Positions 52,911 through 62,118 of a DNA stretch of 64,000 nt are shown here, piece after piece. The stretch comes from Candidatus Eisenbergiella merdigallinarum (lineage in GTDB: Bacteria > Bacillota > Clostridia > Lachnospirales > Lachnospiraceae): NCBI GenBank assembly GCA_019119355.1, contig DWXE01000010.1, positions 1 to 64,000 of the forward strand. Reading direction: 5' to 3'. Under the pieces are notes generated by a model. That model saw only the letters and a list, made by a program, of their open reading frames with translations. It did no database searches and was not told the origin of the DNA. A program made the position numbers and the translations under genes. The first letter of the stretch is position 1. Each line of letters begins with the position of its first letter.

Positions 52911-54098
52911 ATGAACGGGTCATGCAAAAAGCGTACCATCGCGCTGCTTCTGTCGGTTGAACTGATTCTTGTGCTGGTTTTTGCGCCGGTGCGAAGCGTT
53001 TGTGCAGCAGAAGGGGCGGTTGTCATTTCAGCCCCTTCTGCTATTTTATTGGAAGCGTCCACCGGCAAGGTCATTTACGAACAGAACGCGGATCAGGTCT
53101 GCGCTCCGGCCAGCATCACAAAGATCATGACGCTGCTTTTGATTTTCGAAGCTCTCGACAGAGGGGATATCAAACTTGAGGACGAGGTGATCACCAGCGA
53201 AAGGGCCCAGTCCATGGGTGGATCCCAGGTTTTTCTGGAAGCCGGAGAACTGCAGACCGTGGATACGCTGATCAAATGTATCGCGGTGGCCAGCGGGAAC
53301 GACGCGGCCGTGGCCATGGCGGAGCACATCGCCGGGAGCGAGGAGGAGTTTGTGGCCCGCATGAACCGGCGGGCTCAGGAGCTGTCCATGACCAACACGC
53401 ATTTCGTGGACTGCTGCGGCCTGACGGATTCGGAGGAACATCACACCAGCGCCCGGGATGTGGCGATCATGAGCCGCGAGCTGGTGCGCAACCATCCGGA
53501 CGTCTACCGCTATACGGGGATCTGGATGGAGGACATCACCCACACCACCGCCCGGGGAAGTTCGACGTTCACCCTTTCCTCCACCAACAAGCTGCTCAAG
53601 CAGTATCAGTGGGCCACCGGGCTGAAAACCGGATCCACCAGCAAGGCGAAATACTGCCTGTCCGCCACCGCGAAACGGGACGACATGGAGCTGATCGCCG
53701 TGGTGATGACGGCGCCGGACTCCAAATCCAGGTTCGAGGACGCGGCGGCCCTGCTCAACTACGGGTACAGCGTCAGCGCCCTGTACCGGGATGAAAATCA
53801 GGATAAAATCCCGGATCTGAAGGTGCGCGGAGGGGTGGAAGAAACCGTCCCCCTGGCCTATGATTCCAGCTTTTCCTATCTGGATGTGGAAGGGCACGAT
53901 CTGGAAATGATCCAGAAAAACCTGGATCTGCCGGAGGACGTTGCGGCGCCGGTGAAGGCCGGGCAGCAGGCCGGGGAGGCCCGCTATACCTTAAACGGGG
54001 AGACCATCGGGACGGTTCCCATCCTGTTTGCGGCCAGCGTGAAAAAGGCGGTGTACCGCGATTACGTGGGGAAAATCCTCGGATATTTCCTTTTATAA
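52911..54098 (+). CDS. D-Ala-D-Ala carboxypeptidase, DacF-like (low-mass PBP)
   Basis: 395 residues. Signal peptide (KRTIALLLSVELILVLVF, ending near VCAAEG), then a penicillin-binding fold with SxxK = SITK at 68-71, SGN in VASGNDAAVAM, and KTG in TGLKTGSTSKAKYC. The C-terminal domain and an amphipathic end (KKAVYRDYVGKILGYFLL) fit a membrane-associated DacF/PBP5 type. It trims the terminal D-Ala of peptidoglycan stem peptides. ATG 52911 follows GGAG by 8 nt. It precedes the scpAB region, as dacF-like and dacB genes flank scpAB in many Firmicutes. Confidence 0.94.
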   Translation: MNGSCKKRTIALLLSVELILVLVFAPVRSVCAAEGAVVISAPSAILLEASTGKVIYEQNADQVCAPASITKIMTLLLIFEALDRGDIKLEDEVITSERAQSMGGSQVFLEAGELQTVDTLIKCIAVASGNDAAVAMAEHIAGSEEEFVARMNRRAQELSMTNTHFVDCCGLTDSEEHHTSARDVAIMSRELVRNHPDVYRYTGIWMEDITHTTARGSSTFTLSSTNKLLKQYQWATGLKTGSTSKAKYCLSATAKRDDMELIAVVMTAPDSKSRFEDAAALLNYGYSVSALYRDENQDKIPDLKVRGGVEETVPLAYDSSFSYLDVEGHDLEMIQKNLDLPEDVAAPVKAGQQAGEARYTLNGETIGTVPILFAASVKKAVYRDYVGKILGYFLL

Positions 54099-54145
54099 TC
54101 CGCCCTTTTGTGATACAATAGGGCAAAATGCGCGGGAGTGAACGG

Positions 54146-55015
54146 ATGATTGTGAAATTGGGAGCGGTAGCGGGCTTTTTATGCCTGTGCATGCTGGCGG
54201 TGGCTGTCTGTGACAGCACCCGCTTTATCGGGGTGACCTACCGGGTCAAAAATCCGAAGATCAAAAAAAGGGTGAAGTTCGTGCTTCTGGCGGATCTGCA
54301 TAACCGGAAATACGGGCCGCACAACGAAAAGCTTCTGGCGGCCATCGAGGCAGAACGGCCGGATTTCATCCTGTCGGCGGGGGACCTGATGACCTCCGTG
54401 CCGGAACAGTCCATGGAACCGGCCGAGGAGCTGGTCAGAAGCCTTGCGAAACGATACCCCATTTACTACGCCAACGGGAACCACGAATACCGGATCTACC
54501 ACGATCCGGAGAAATTCGGCCCGATGGGGGAGGAATACCGGGGGGTTTTAAAGGCGTGCGGCGTGCGCCTTCTGGAAAACGAAAGCGTCCTTTTGCCGGC
54601 GGAGGGGATCCGGATTTACGGGCTGGATCTTCCGATGCGCTTTTACCGCAAGCTGGGGCGGCGTTCCCCCGGGAAGGAAGAACTGGATGGGATGCTGGGA
54701 ACGGCCGACGGAGGGGAATACCGGATTCTGCTGGCGCACAATCCCGCCTGGTTTGAGGCCTACGCGGCCTGGGGGGCGGATCTGACCCTTTCCGGCCACG
54801 TCCACGGGGGGATCATGCGCCTGCCCTGGCTGGGCGGCGTGCTCTCCACATCCCTGACCCTGTTCCCCAAATACGACGGAGGGGAATTTGAGCTGGGGGA
54901 GAAGCGCATGATCGTGAGCCGGGGGCTGGGAAGCCATACGATTCCGATCCGGATCTTCAATCCGGCGGAGCTGGTAGCGGTGGAACTCCTTCCGGAAGAT
55001 GGACAAAGGACTTGA
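54146..55015 (+). CDS. Membrane-anchored metallophosphoesterase (calcineurin-like)
   Basis: 289 residues. One N-terminal membrane helix (LGAVAGFLCLCMLAVAVC), then a calcineurin-like phosphoesterase domain with the metal motifs LADLHNRKYG (D-x-H), SAGDLM (G-D), YANGNHEYR (GNH-E), LLAHNP (H) and LSGHVHGG (GHxH). YkuE-like members are exported or membrane-bound and act on phospholipids or nucleotides; the natural substrate is unknown. ATG 54146 follows GGGAGTG by 8 nt; ATG 54128 is an alternative. It is probably co-transcribed with scpA, 19 bp downstream. Confidence 0.9.
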   Translation: MIVKLGAVAGFLCLCMLAVAVCDSTRFIGVTYRVKNPKIKKRVKFVLLADLHNRKYGPHNEKLLAAIEAERPDFILSAGDLMTSVPEQSMEPAEELVRSLAKRYPIYYANGNHEYRIYHDPEKFGPMGEEYRGVLKACGVRLLENESVLLPAEGIRIYGLDLPMRFYRKLGRRSPGKEELDGMLGTADGGEYRILLAHNPAWFEAYAAWGADLTLSGHVHGGIMRLPWLGGVLSTSLTLFPKYDGGEFELGEKRMIVSRGLGSHTIPIRIFNPAELVAVELLPEDGQRT

Positions 55016-55034
55016 GCGTTGAGGGAAGAAAACG

Positions 55035-55784
55035 ATGTCGCTGGAAGTGAAACTGGAAGCATTCGAGGGCCCGCTGGACCTTCTTTTGCATTTGATCGAA
55101 AAGAATAAGATCGATATTTACGATATCCCCATTTCGGAAATTACGGAGCAATATCTGGATTATATCCGGCAGATGGAAACGGAAGACATGAACGTGATGA
55201 GCGAGTTTCTGGTCATGGCCGCCACGCTGCTGGAAATCAAATGCAGGATGCTCCTGCCCCGGGAAGAGACACAAGAGGGGGAGGAGGAAGACCCCAGGGC
55301 CGGGTTGGTGCAGAAGCTGCTGGAATATAAGATGTACAAGTACATGTCCTACGAATTGAAGGACATGCAGGACGGAGCGGGAAAATACTACTATAAGAGC
55401 GCCACGATGCCCCCCGAGGTGGAGGCGTTCCGGCCGCCCGTCAACTATGAAGAGCTCATCGGGGATCTGACGCTGGCGAAGCTGAACGAGATTTTCAAAA
55501 ACGTGATGCGGCGTCAGGAGGACCGGGTGGACCCCGTCAGAAGCCGGTTCGGAAAGATCGAAAAGGACGAGGTGAACATGGAAGAGAAGGCGGGATACGT
55601 GGAGGAATTCCTGCGCGGGCACCGGCGTTTTTCCTTTCGTGCTCTTCTGGAGAAACAGCACAGCAAGATGGAGGTCATCGTGACGTTTCTGGTCATTCTG
55701 GAGCTGATGAAGGTGGGGAAGGTGACGGTGGAACAGGAGTCCATCGACGACGAGATCACGGTGATTTCCAGGGAGGAACAGTAA
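55035..55784 (+). CDS. scpA: Segregation and condensation protein ScpA
   Basis: 249 residues, standard kleisin size. VKLEAFEGPLDLLLHLIEKN and KIDIYDIPISEITEQYLDYI at the N-terminus are hallmarks of ScpA; the C-terminal winged-helix part (RVTVEQESIDDEI-like VTVEQESIDDEITV) closes the ring. It links the SMC heads and ScpB in chromosome condensation. One base separates its stop from the ScpB start, so the pair is co-translated. Confidence 0.97.
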   Translation: MSLEVKLEAFEGPLDLLLHLIEKNKIDIYDIPISEITEQYLDYIRQMETEDMNVMSEFLVMAATLLEIKCRMLLPREETQEGEEEDPRAGLVQKLLEYKMYKYMSYELKDMQDGAGKYYYKSATMPPEVEAFRPPVNYEELIGDLTLAKLNEIFKNVMRRQEDRVDPVRSRFGKIEKDEVNMEEKAGYVEEFLRGHRRFSFRALLEKQHSKMEVIVTFLVILELMKVGKVTVEQESIDDEITVISREEQ

Positions 55785-55785
55785 A

Positions 55786-56355
55786 ATGGAGTTGAGAGAA
55801 CAGGAAGCGGCGCTGGAGGCCGTCCTTTTTGCGGTGGGAGAGGCCGTGGAAGAAAAGCGGCTTTCGGAGATCGTGGGGGAGAGCCGGGAGAAGACCAGGA
55901 AGATCCTGGAGGGGATGAAGGAGCGGTGGAAGGAAGAGGGCCGCGGGGTCACCCTTTTGTGCCTGGATCAGTCCTGGCAGATGTGCACCCGGCCGGAGAT
56001 GTACGAATACCTGATCAGAATTGCCAGAACGCCGCGGAAATATTCGCTCTCCGATACGCTGCTGGAAACGCTGTCCATCATCGCCTATAAGCAGCCGGTG
56101 ACGAAGCTGGACGTGGAGCGGATCCGCGGGGTGAACTGCGACCACGCCATCAACCGGCTGGTGGAATTCGACCTGGTGATGGAGCTGGGAAGGCTGGACG
56201 CGCCGGGGCGTCCGCTGCTGTTCGGCACCACGGAGCAGTTCCTGCGGACCTTCGGAGTCAGTTCCCTGGAAGATCTGCCGGAACTGACTCCCGTGGAAGT
56301 GGAGGAGTTCCGGGAGCAGGCGGAGCAGGAAGCGACGCTCCGGCTGGAAACCTGA
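55786..56355 (+). CDS. scpB: Segregation and condensation protein ScpB
   Basis: 189 residues with two winged-helix domains: EQEAALEAVLFAVGEAVEEK at the start, and LSDTLLETLSIIAYKQPVTK followed by VERIRGVNCDHAINRLVEFD, the most conserved ScpB stretch. It dimerises and binds the middle of ScpA in the SMC complex. The C-terminus ends in Glu-rich sequence. A large structured element, probably the operon terminator, lies just downstream. Confidence 0.97.
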   Translation: MELREQEAALEAVLFAVGEAVEEKRLSEIVGESREKTRKILEGMKERWKEEGRGVTLLCLDQSWQMCTRPEMYEYLIRIARTPRKYSLSDTLLETLSIIAYKQPVTKLDVERIRGVNCDHAINRLVEFDLVMELGRLDAPGRPLLFGTTEQFLRTFGVSSLEDLPELTPVEVEEFREQAEQEATLRLET

Positions 56356-56371
56356 GAGCGTAACTCTGAGT

Positions 56372-56510
56372 AAAAAGGCCTTCCGCTGCGGAAGGGAAGT
56401 TTATCCGCCGGCCGGGTTCCTGTGAGGGCGCACTCGCCGGCTGTGCCGGCCGGAGCCCGAACAGGATGCCTGTCCGGCGGATATTTTCCCGTCTGCGGAA
56501 GGCCCTTTTT
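56372..56510 (+). terminator. 139-nt nested palindrome ending in a T-run
   Basis: AAAAAGGCCTTCCGC (56372-56386) pairs with GCGGAAGG-CCCTTTTT (56495-56510, one bulge). Inside, GGGAA/TTCCC and TATCCGCCGG/CCGGCGGATA (56402-56411, 56474-56483) continue the stem, then CCTGT/ACAGG and a GCCGGC-rich top. It can serve as the scpAB terminator but is far longer than one needs to be. Confidence 0.7.
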
Positions 56511-56580
56511 CGGGAATGATCCTCTCTGGCGTCCCATATATATTGTAGTAACGGTGACAGGATGAAAGCGAGGCTGACAG

Positions 56581-57960
56581 ATGGAGAAAAGGAGGATGGA
56601 TGCGGGAAAGCTGCGGGCGGCCGGAAGGAAGCTTTTGCGTTCGGGGGCGCGCTTTCTGGCGGGAACCCTGACGGCGGCGCTCTGTCTGTCCGGCGCGCCG
56701 GGCGCGCGGGGACAGGCGGCCGGAAATGTGTGGGCCGCGGACGAGAGAAAAGAAGAAAAATCGAGTACAACCAGTCAGCTTTACGCCCAGTCCGCTGTCC
56801 TGATGGATGCGGAAAACGGGCGTGTTTTATTGCAGAAAAACGGGGACGACGTGATGCCCATGGCCAGCACGACGAAGATCATGACCTGTATTCTGACGCT
56901 GGAGCTGGGAAACGGCTCCGATCTGGCGGCCGTCTCTTCCTATGCCGCCAGACAGCCGGAAGTCCGGATGGGAGCGAAAAAGGGGGAGGTCTATCGGATC
57001 GGGGATCTGCTCTACGCCCTGATGCTGGAATCCTACAACGATGCTGCGGTGATCATCGCGGAGTACTACGGGAGCAAGTGGGCGGGGCTCTCGGAGGATA
57101 TCGGTTCCCACTCGGAGGAGGAGAGCCGGCGGGCCGTGCTGGCCTTTACCGGAAAAATGAACGAAAAGGCCGCCCAGCTGGGCTGTGAGGATACGTTTTT
57201 CGTGACGCCAAACGGCCTGGACGCCACGCTGACTGTCGAATATGAGGGGCGGACTGCGGAAAGGTCACATTCCACCACGGCCCGGGACCTGGCGCTGATC
57301 ATGAGCTACTGCGTCACGGATTCCCCCGCGAAGGAAGCCTTTCTGGAAGTGACCCGCACCCAGTCCCATACCTTCGGCGATTATCGGAAAACCGAAGGAG
57401 GGGAATATGCGGCGGGAGACAGGAGCATTTCCTGCGCCAATCATAACGCGTTTCTGCAGATGATGGACGGGGCTCTGTCGGGGAAGACCGGATTTACCGG
57501 AAAGGCGGGCTACTGCTATGTGGGGGCGCTGTCCAGGGACGGGAAGACGTTTTCCGTCGCGCTTCTGGCCTGCGGCTGGCCCAACAACAAAACCTGGAAG
57601 TGGCACGACGCCAGGATCCTGATGGAATACGGCCTGGAAAACTACGAAACGTACGACATTTATGAGGGAAGGGAGCTGGAGCCGGTGCCGGTTTTAAACG
57701 GGCAAAAGGAGACGGTATCCCTGACGGCGGAACCGGAAAAGATCGAGCTCTTGCTGGGGCCGGAGGACGAAGTGGAGGTGGAATGGTCCCTTCCGGACAG
57801 CCTGGAAGCGCCGGTGGAGCGGGGGGACGAGGTGGGAAAACAGTCCTATCTGGTCAACGGCGAGCTTTATGCGTTTATACCGGTAAAAGCCGGGGAAACC
57901 GTGCCGGAAATCACCTATCCTTACTGTATCCGGAAGGTGCTGCAGGCGCTGCTGTTGTAA
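56581..57960 (+). CDS. D-Ala-D-Ala carboxypeptidase, DacB-like
   Basis: 459 residues. Signal sequence (FLAGTLTAALCLSGAPGARG), then the penicillin-binding fold with STTK at 96-99, SYN in LESYNDAAV, and KTG in LSGKTGFTGKAGYC. The body from about residue 370 is a C-terminal beta domain and the chain ends in a hydrophobic YCIRKVLQALLL. It is a second D,D-carboxypeptidase beside the one at 52911 and, by analogy with B. subtilis dacB after scpAB, could act in spore cortex formation (inference). ATG 56581 has GCGAGG upstream; ATG 56596 directly follows AAAAGGAGG and is too close to it. Confidence 0.92.
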   Translation: MEKRRMDAGKLRAAGRKLLRSGARFLAGTLTAALCLSGAPGARGQAAGNVWAADERKEEKSSTTSQLYAQSAVLMDAENGRVLLQKNGDDVMPMASTTKIMTCILTLELGNGSDLAAVSSYAARQPEVRMGAKKGEVYRIGDLLYALMLESYNDAAVIIAEYYGSKWAGLSEDIGSHSEEESRRAVLAFTGKMNEKAAQLGCEDTFFVTPNGLDATLTVEYEGRTAERSHSTTARDLALIMSYCVTDSPAKEAFLEVTRTQSHTFGDYRKTEGGEYAAGDRSISCANHNAFLQMMDGALSGKTGFTGKAGYCYVGALSRDGKTFSVALLACGWPNNKTWKWHDARILMEYGLENYETYDIYEGRELEPVPVLNGQKETVSLTAEPEKIELLLGPEDEVEVEWSLPDSLEAPVERGDEVGKQSYLVNGELYAFIPVKAGETVPEITYPYCIRKVLQALLL

Positions 57961-58159
57961 AAAATGTCTAAAAAAGACGATACAGAACGAATAAATTGGT
58001 CATTTTATTTCATTTTTATATCTGGCGGCCCTCACGTTTTCGTGGTATACTACTAAAGTACGGATATACGGCGAAAATTGTGCTATTATGCTTATTTTTG
58101 CGCTAATTCGTCAATCGGATTTATTTATTTTATCCAAATATAACATGGAGGGCTGAAAA
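57961..58159. promoter_or_regulatory. AT-rich promoter region of the decarboxylase cluster
   Basis: 199 bp, much more AT-rich than its surroundings. An extended -10 (TGGTATACT, hexamer 58046-58051) is the best promoter candidate, with a weak -35; CACG-TTTT-CGTG lies just ahead of it. TATAAC and ATGGAGGG precede the start at 58160. No gene or riboswitch is seen. Confidence 0.45.
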
Positions 58160-59590
58160 ATGAGCAACACTTCACAAGCGAGTCAAAGAATAACAGCTTT
58201 ACTCGACGACAACAGCTTCGTTGAAATCGGCGCGAAGGTTACAGCCAGAGCCACCGACTTCAACCTGAAACAGACTGAGACACCTTCCGACGGCGTGATC
58301 ACGGGTTATGGGCTGATCGACGGGAATCTCGTGTATGTTTACAGCCAGGACGCTTCCGTTTTGGGCGGCAGCATCGGTGAGATGCACGCCAAAAAGATCG
58401 TGAACCTGTACAATCTGGCGATGAAGACCGGCGCGCCGGTAATCGGCCTGATCGATTCCGCAGGATTCCGTCTGCAGGAGGCTGCGGACGCCCTGAACGC
58501 GTTCGGCGAAATTTACTTAAAACAGTCCCTGGCGTCCGGCGTGATCCCTCAGATTACGGCGGTGTTCGGCAGCTGCGGCGGCGGTCTTGCTCTGATCCCT
58601 GCGCTGACAGACTTCACCTTTATGGAAGGGAGCAGGGCGAAGCTGTTCGTCAATTCTCCCAACGCCCTGGCGGGCAACCATACCGGCAAATGCGATACCT
58701 CCGCAGCGGCCTTCCAGAGCGAAGAGGCCGGAATCGTCGACGTGGTGGGCGATGAAGAGCAGATCCTTTCCGGGATCCGCGAGCTGATCTGCATGCTCCC
58801 CTCCAACAACGAGGACAACGACGCGTACGAAGAGTGCACGGACGATCTGAACCGGGCCAGCGAAGAGCTCTCCGCCTGCGCGGGGGATACCGGTGTAGCC
58901 CTTTCCCTGATCGCGGACGATCAGCGCTTCTTCGAAGTGAAAGCTTCCTGGGCGAAGGATATGGTGACCGGCTTTATGCGCTTAAACGGTATGACGGTGG
59001 GCGCGGTGGCGAACCGCAGCGAAGTGCTGGATGAGGAAGGAAAGGTTGCTGAGACCTTCGATGCGGCGCTCTCCGTCAGAGGCTGCGAGAAAGCGGCCGG
59101 TTTCGTGAACTTCTGCGACGCCTTCGGCATCCCGGTTCTGTCCCTGACCAACGCGGCCGGCTTTGCGGCGACGAAATGTTCCGAAAAGAGAATCGCCAAA
59201 GCGGCGGCGAAGCTGACCTACGCGTTCGCCAGCGCCACGGTTCCGAAGGTGAACGTGGTGGTGGGCAAAGCCTATGGCAGCGCATACAACGTGATGAACT
59301 CCAAAGCGACGGGAGCGGACATCACCTACGCGTGGCCGGATGCGAAGATCGGCACCATGGACGCGAAGCTGGCCGCCAAAATCATCTGCGACGGGCAGGA
59401 CAGCGCGGCCATCGACGCCTGCGCGAAGGAATACGAGGCGGGTCAGACCAGCGCGGAGAGCGCGGCGAGAAGAGGATATGTGGATCAGATCATCGAAGCG
59501 GCCGATACGAGAAAGTATGTCATCGGCGCGTTCGAAATGCTGTTTACGAAGAGGGAAGACCGTCCGGCGAAGAAACACGGCACAGTATAA
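58160..59590 (+). CDS. Acyl-CoA carboxyltransferase subunit (12S / MmdA-like)
   Basis: 476 residues of the crotonase-fold carboxyltransferase family that includes methylmalonyl-CoA decarboxylase alpha, glutaconyl-CoA decarboxylase alpha and transcarboxylase 12S. Two tandem domains are visible: VYVYSQDASVLGGSIGEMHA and FGSCGGGLALIPALTDF in the first, AGFAATKCSEKRIAKAAAKL and VGKAYGSAYNVMNSKATGAD in the second. It is somewhat shorter than the 510-520 residues of MmdA. It would move a carboxyl between an acyl-CoA and biotin on the carrier encoded at 60454. Which acyl-CoA is used cannot be told. Confidence 0.85.
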   Translation: MSNTSQASQRITALLDDNSFVEIGAKVTARATDFNLKQTETPSDGVITGYGLIDGNLVYVYSQDASVLGGSIGEMHAKKIVNLYNLAMKTGAPVIGLIDSAGFRLQEAADALNAFGEIYLKQSLASGVIPQITAVFGSCGGGLALIPALTDFTFMEGSRAKLFVNSPNALAGNHTGKCDTSAAAFQSEEAGIVDVVGDEEQILSGIRELICMLPSNNEDNDAYEECTDDLNRASEELSACAGDTGVALSLIADDQRFFEVKASWAKDMVTGFMRLNGMTVGAVANRSEVLDEEGKVAETFDAALSVRGCEKAAGFVNFCDAFGIPVLSLTNAAGFAATKCSEKRIAKAAAKLTYAFASATVPKVNVVVGKAYGSAYNVMNSKATGADITYAWPDAKIGTMDAKLAAKIICDGQDSAAIDACAKEYEAGQTSAESAARRGYVDQIIEAADTRKYVIGAFEMLFTKREDRPAKKHGTV

Positions 59591-59608
59591 GAAAGGGAGC
59601 TGCTTAAT

Positions 59609-60376
59609 ATGAAAAAATTTCTGATAGTATTAGGTATGTTGACCTGTCTGCTGGGAACGACGGCGTGCACCGGGAATCAGGAGGATGCGGCGACGCCCAA
59701 TCCGCTGCAGATCGACGATGAGAGCGCGCTGGCATACGCGCAGCAGGTCATCGACGCGATCGATCAGATCGTCGTCGCCGGCCTGACGGATCAGTACGCT
59801 TCCGATGCGGTGCTGAGCGCAGCGCTGACCAGCTGGGAATCCGCGGCGCCGGATCTGGGGACCTATCAGGGGGTCAAAGAACACACCATGACCTGGGATG
59901 AGGATTCCGTGACCATCGACGCTACCATCGACGGAACGGATCACGATGCGGTGGTGACCATCGTTCTGGACAGCCAGGGCAATCTGACCAGCATTACCAC
60001 CAACGTATCGCTTACCATGGGCGAGCTGATGACCAACGCGGCGCTCAATACGCTGCTGGGAATGGGAACCGTCTTCATCGTCCTGATTCTGATCAGCCTG
60101 GTGATCAGCGCGTTCCGCTACATTCCGGCCATTCAGGAGAAATTCTCCGGCAGGAAGAAAAAGGAGAAGAAGGAGCCCGCGCCCAAACCGGTTCCGGCGC
60201 CCGTTCCGGCAGCTGCACCCGCTCCGGCGCCCGCGCTGCAGGCTGAGGCGCAGCCGGACGACGGCGAGCTGGTTGCTGTGATCGCGGCGGCCATCGCGGC
60301 CAGCGAGGGCACATCTCCGGAAGGATTCGTGGTCAGAAGCATCCGGCGCAGGGGCGGAAGATGGAAAAACGCCTGA
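59609..60376 (+). CDS. OadG-family gamma subunit with lipoprotein-like N-terminal domain
   Basis: 255 residues, about three times the usual OadG. The N-terminus is a signal peptide with a lipobox-like GTTAC (Cys20), followed by an extracellular domain of about 120 residues (ALAYAQQVIDAIDQIVVAGL, YQGVKEHTMTWDEDSVTID). Only then comes the OadG part: a membrane helix (LLGMGTVFIVLILISLVISA), basic KKKEKKE, and a Pro/Ala-rich linker, with a C-terminal tail ELVAVIAAAIAASEG. OadG anchors and assembles the sodium-pump decarboxylase. It sits 18 bp after the carboxyltransferase and ahead of the biotin carrier. Confidence 0.85.
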   Translation: MKKFLIVLGMLTCLLGTTACTGNQEDAATPNPLQIDDESALAYAQQVIDAIDQIVVAGLTDQYASDAVLSAALTSWESAAPDLGTYQGVKEHTMTWDEDSVTIDATIDGTDHDAVVTIVLDSQGNLTSITTNVSLTMGELMTNAALNTLLGMGTVFIVLILISLVISAFRYIPAIQEKFSGRKKKEKKEPAPKPVPAPVPAAAPAPAPALQAEAQPDDGELVAVIAAAIAASEGTSPEGFVVRSIRRRGGRWKNA

Positions 60377-60453
60377 CAGGAAGCCGGAACGCTCGATGAA
60401 TTCAATGAAAATTTAAGCCCGAAAAGGACATTACTTTACAGGAGGAATTTAGA

Positions 60454-60855
60454 ATGAAAACCTATACCATTACCGTAAACGGCAACGTATATGATGTGAC
60501 AGTGGAAGAAGGAACGTCCGCAGCGGCTCCCGTGGCAGCGCCCAAGGCCGCTCCCAGACCGGCGGCTCCGGCCCCGGCCCCCGCAGCGGCTCCGGCGCCC
60601 AAACCGGCTCCGGCGAAGCCTGCAGCATCCGGCGCGGCGGGCAGCATCCGAGTGGAGGCCGGCGCTGCCGGTAAGGTATTCGGCATCGACGCGGCTGTGG
60701 GCCAGGCGGTGAAGGCCGGCGATCCCGTTGTGACCATCGAAGCGATGAAGATGGAAATCCCTGTAGTAGCACCTCAGGACGGAACTGTGGCGAGCATTGA
60801 TGTTGCGGTCGGCGACTCGGTTGAGGCGGGCGCATTGCTGGCGACATTAAACTGA
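60454..60855 (+). CDS. Biotin carboxyl carrier protein
   Basis: 133 residues. A short N-terminal strand region (KTYTITVNGNVYDVTVEEG), a Pro/Ala-rich flexible linker (about 22-60), and a biotinyl domain with EAMKMEIPV; the biotinylated lysine is residue 99. It carries carboxyl groups between the carboxyltransferases (58160, 62119) and the beta subunit (60909). ACAGGAGGAATTT precedes ATG 60454. The OadG linker upstream is also Pro/Ala-rich but has no biotin motif. Confidence 0.95.
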   Translation: MKTYTITVNGNVYDVTVEEGTSAAAPVAAPKAAPRPAAPAPAPAAAPAPKPAPAKPAASGAAGSIRVEAGAAGKVFGIDAAVGQAVKAGDPVVTIEAMKMEIPVVAPQDGTVASIDVAVGDSVEAGALLATLN

Positions 60856-60908
60856 TCGGGGACCGGATTTTTGCCGGGCTCTGAGTACAAACACAGGAGG
60901 TCAACAAA

Positions 60909-62060
60909 ATGTCTTATATAATGACTACATTGGACAACCTGATTCATCAGACGGCATTTTTAAACATCACCTGGGGAAATGTGCTGATGATTGTGGTGGC
61001 CTGCGTATTCCTGTATCTGGCGATCGCCAAGGGATTCGAGCCGCTGCTGCTTGTTCCAATCGCTTTTGGCATGCTGCTGGTGAACATCTATCCGGATATC
61101 ATGATCCGTCCGGAGGACGCTTCCAACGGAACCGGCGGCCTGCTGTACTATTTCTATGTTCTGGATGAATGGTCGATCCTGCCGTCCCTGATCTTCATGG
61201 GCGTCGGGGCGATGACCGACTTCGGCCCGCTGATCGCGAACCCCAAGAGTTTCCTCCTGGGCGCGGCCGCGCAGTTCGGCATTTTCGCCGCCTATTTCGG
61301 AGCCATCGCCATGGGCTTCAACGACAAGGCGGCGGCCGCGATCTCCATCATCGGCGGCGCGGACGGACCGACTTCCATTTTCCTCTGCGGAAAGCTGGGG
61401 CAGACTTCGCTGCTGGGACCGATCGCCGTGGCTGCCTATTCCTACATGTCGCTGGTGCCCATCATCCAGCCTCCCATCATGAAGCTTCTGACCACGGAAG
61501 AGGAAAGAAAGATCAAGATGGAGCAGCTGCGTCCCGTTTCCAAACTGGAGAGGATCCTGTTCCCCATCATCGTTACGGTGGTGGTTTGTATGATCCTTCC
61601 CACCACGGCTCCCCTGGTCGGCATGCTGATGCTGGGCAATCTGTTCCGGGAGTGCGGCGTGGTCAGACAGCTTGCGGATACTGCGTCCAACGCGCTGATG
61701 TATATCGTCGTGATCCTGCTGGGAACTTCCGTTGGCGCTACCACCAGCGCGGAAGCGTTCCTGAACCTGGATACGATTAAAATCGTGGTGCTGGGCCTGA
61801 TCGCATTCGCTTTCGGCACGGCGGCAGGCGTCCTGTTCGGCAAGCTGATGTGCATCGCTTCCGGCGGCAAGGTCAATCCGCTGATCGGTTCCGCGGGCGT
61901 ATCCGCCGTTCCGATGGCCGCCCGGGTTTCCCAGAAGGTCGGCGCCCAGGCGGATCCCACCAACTTTTTGCTGATGCACGCCATGGGGCCCAACGTGGCC
62001 GGCGTTATCGGCACAGCTGTCGTAGCCGGAACCTTTATGGCGATCTTCGGCGTATTCTGA
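60909..62060 (+). CDS. Sodium-translocating decarboxylase beta subunit (OadB/GcdB)
   Basis: 383 residues with about ten hydrophobic segments. Family motifs: GFEPLLLVPIAFGMLLVNIY, LIFMGVGAMTDFGPLIANPK, and ISIIGGADGPTSIFLCGKLG with the Asp implicated in sodium passage. It releases CO2 from carboxy-biotin and couples this to sodium export across the membrane. ACAGGAGGTC precedes ATG 60909. It is the membrane pump for the whole cluster. Confidence 0.96.
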   Translation: MSYIMTTLDNLIHQTAFLNITWGNVLMIVVACVFLYLAIAKGFEPLLLVPIAFGMLLVNIYPDIMIRPEDASNGTGGLLYYFYVLDEWSILPSLIFMGVGAMTDFGPLIANPKSFLLGAAAQFGIFAAYFGAIAMGFNDKAAAAISIIGGADGPTSIFLCGKLGQTSLLGPIAVAAYSYMSLVPIIQPPIMKLLTTEEERKIKMEQLRPVSKLERILFPIIVTVVVCMILPTTAPLVGMLMLGNLFRECGVVRQLADTASNALMYIVVILLGTSVGATTSAEAFLNLDTIKIVVLGLIAFAFGTAAGVLFGKLMCIASGGKVNPLIGSAGVSAVPMAARVSQKVGAQADPTNFLLMHAMGPNVAGVIGTAVVAGTFMAIFGVF

Positions 62061-62118
62061 TGAATGCGCCGATAAGGATATTCGGTAATTTCAGATTTAT
62101 TTCATGGAGGATAACAGA

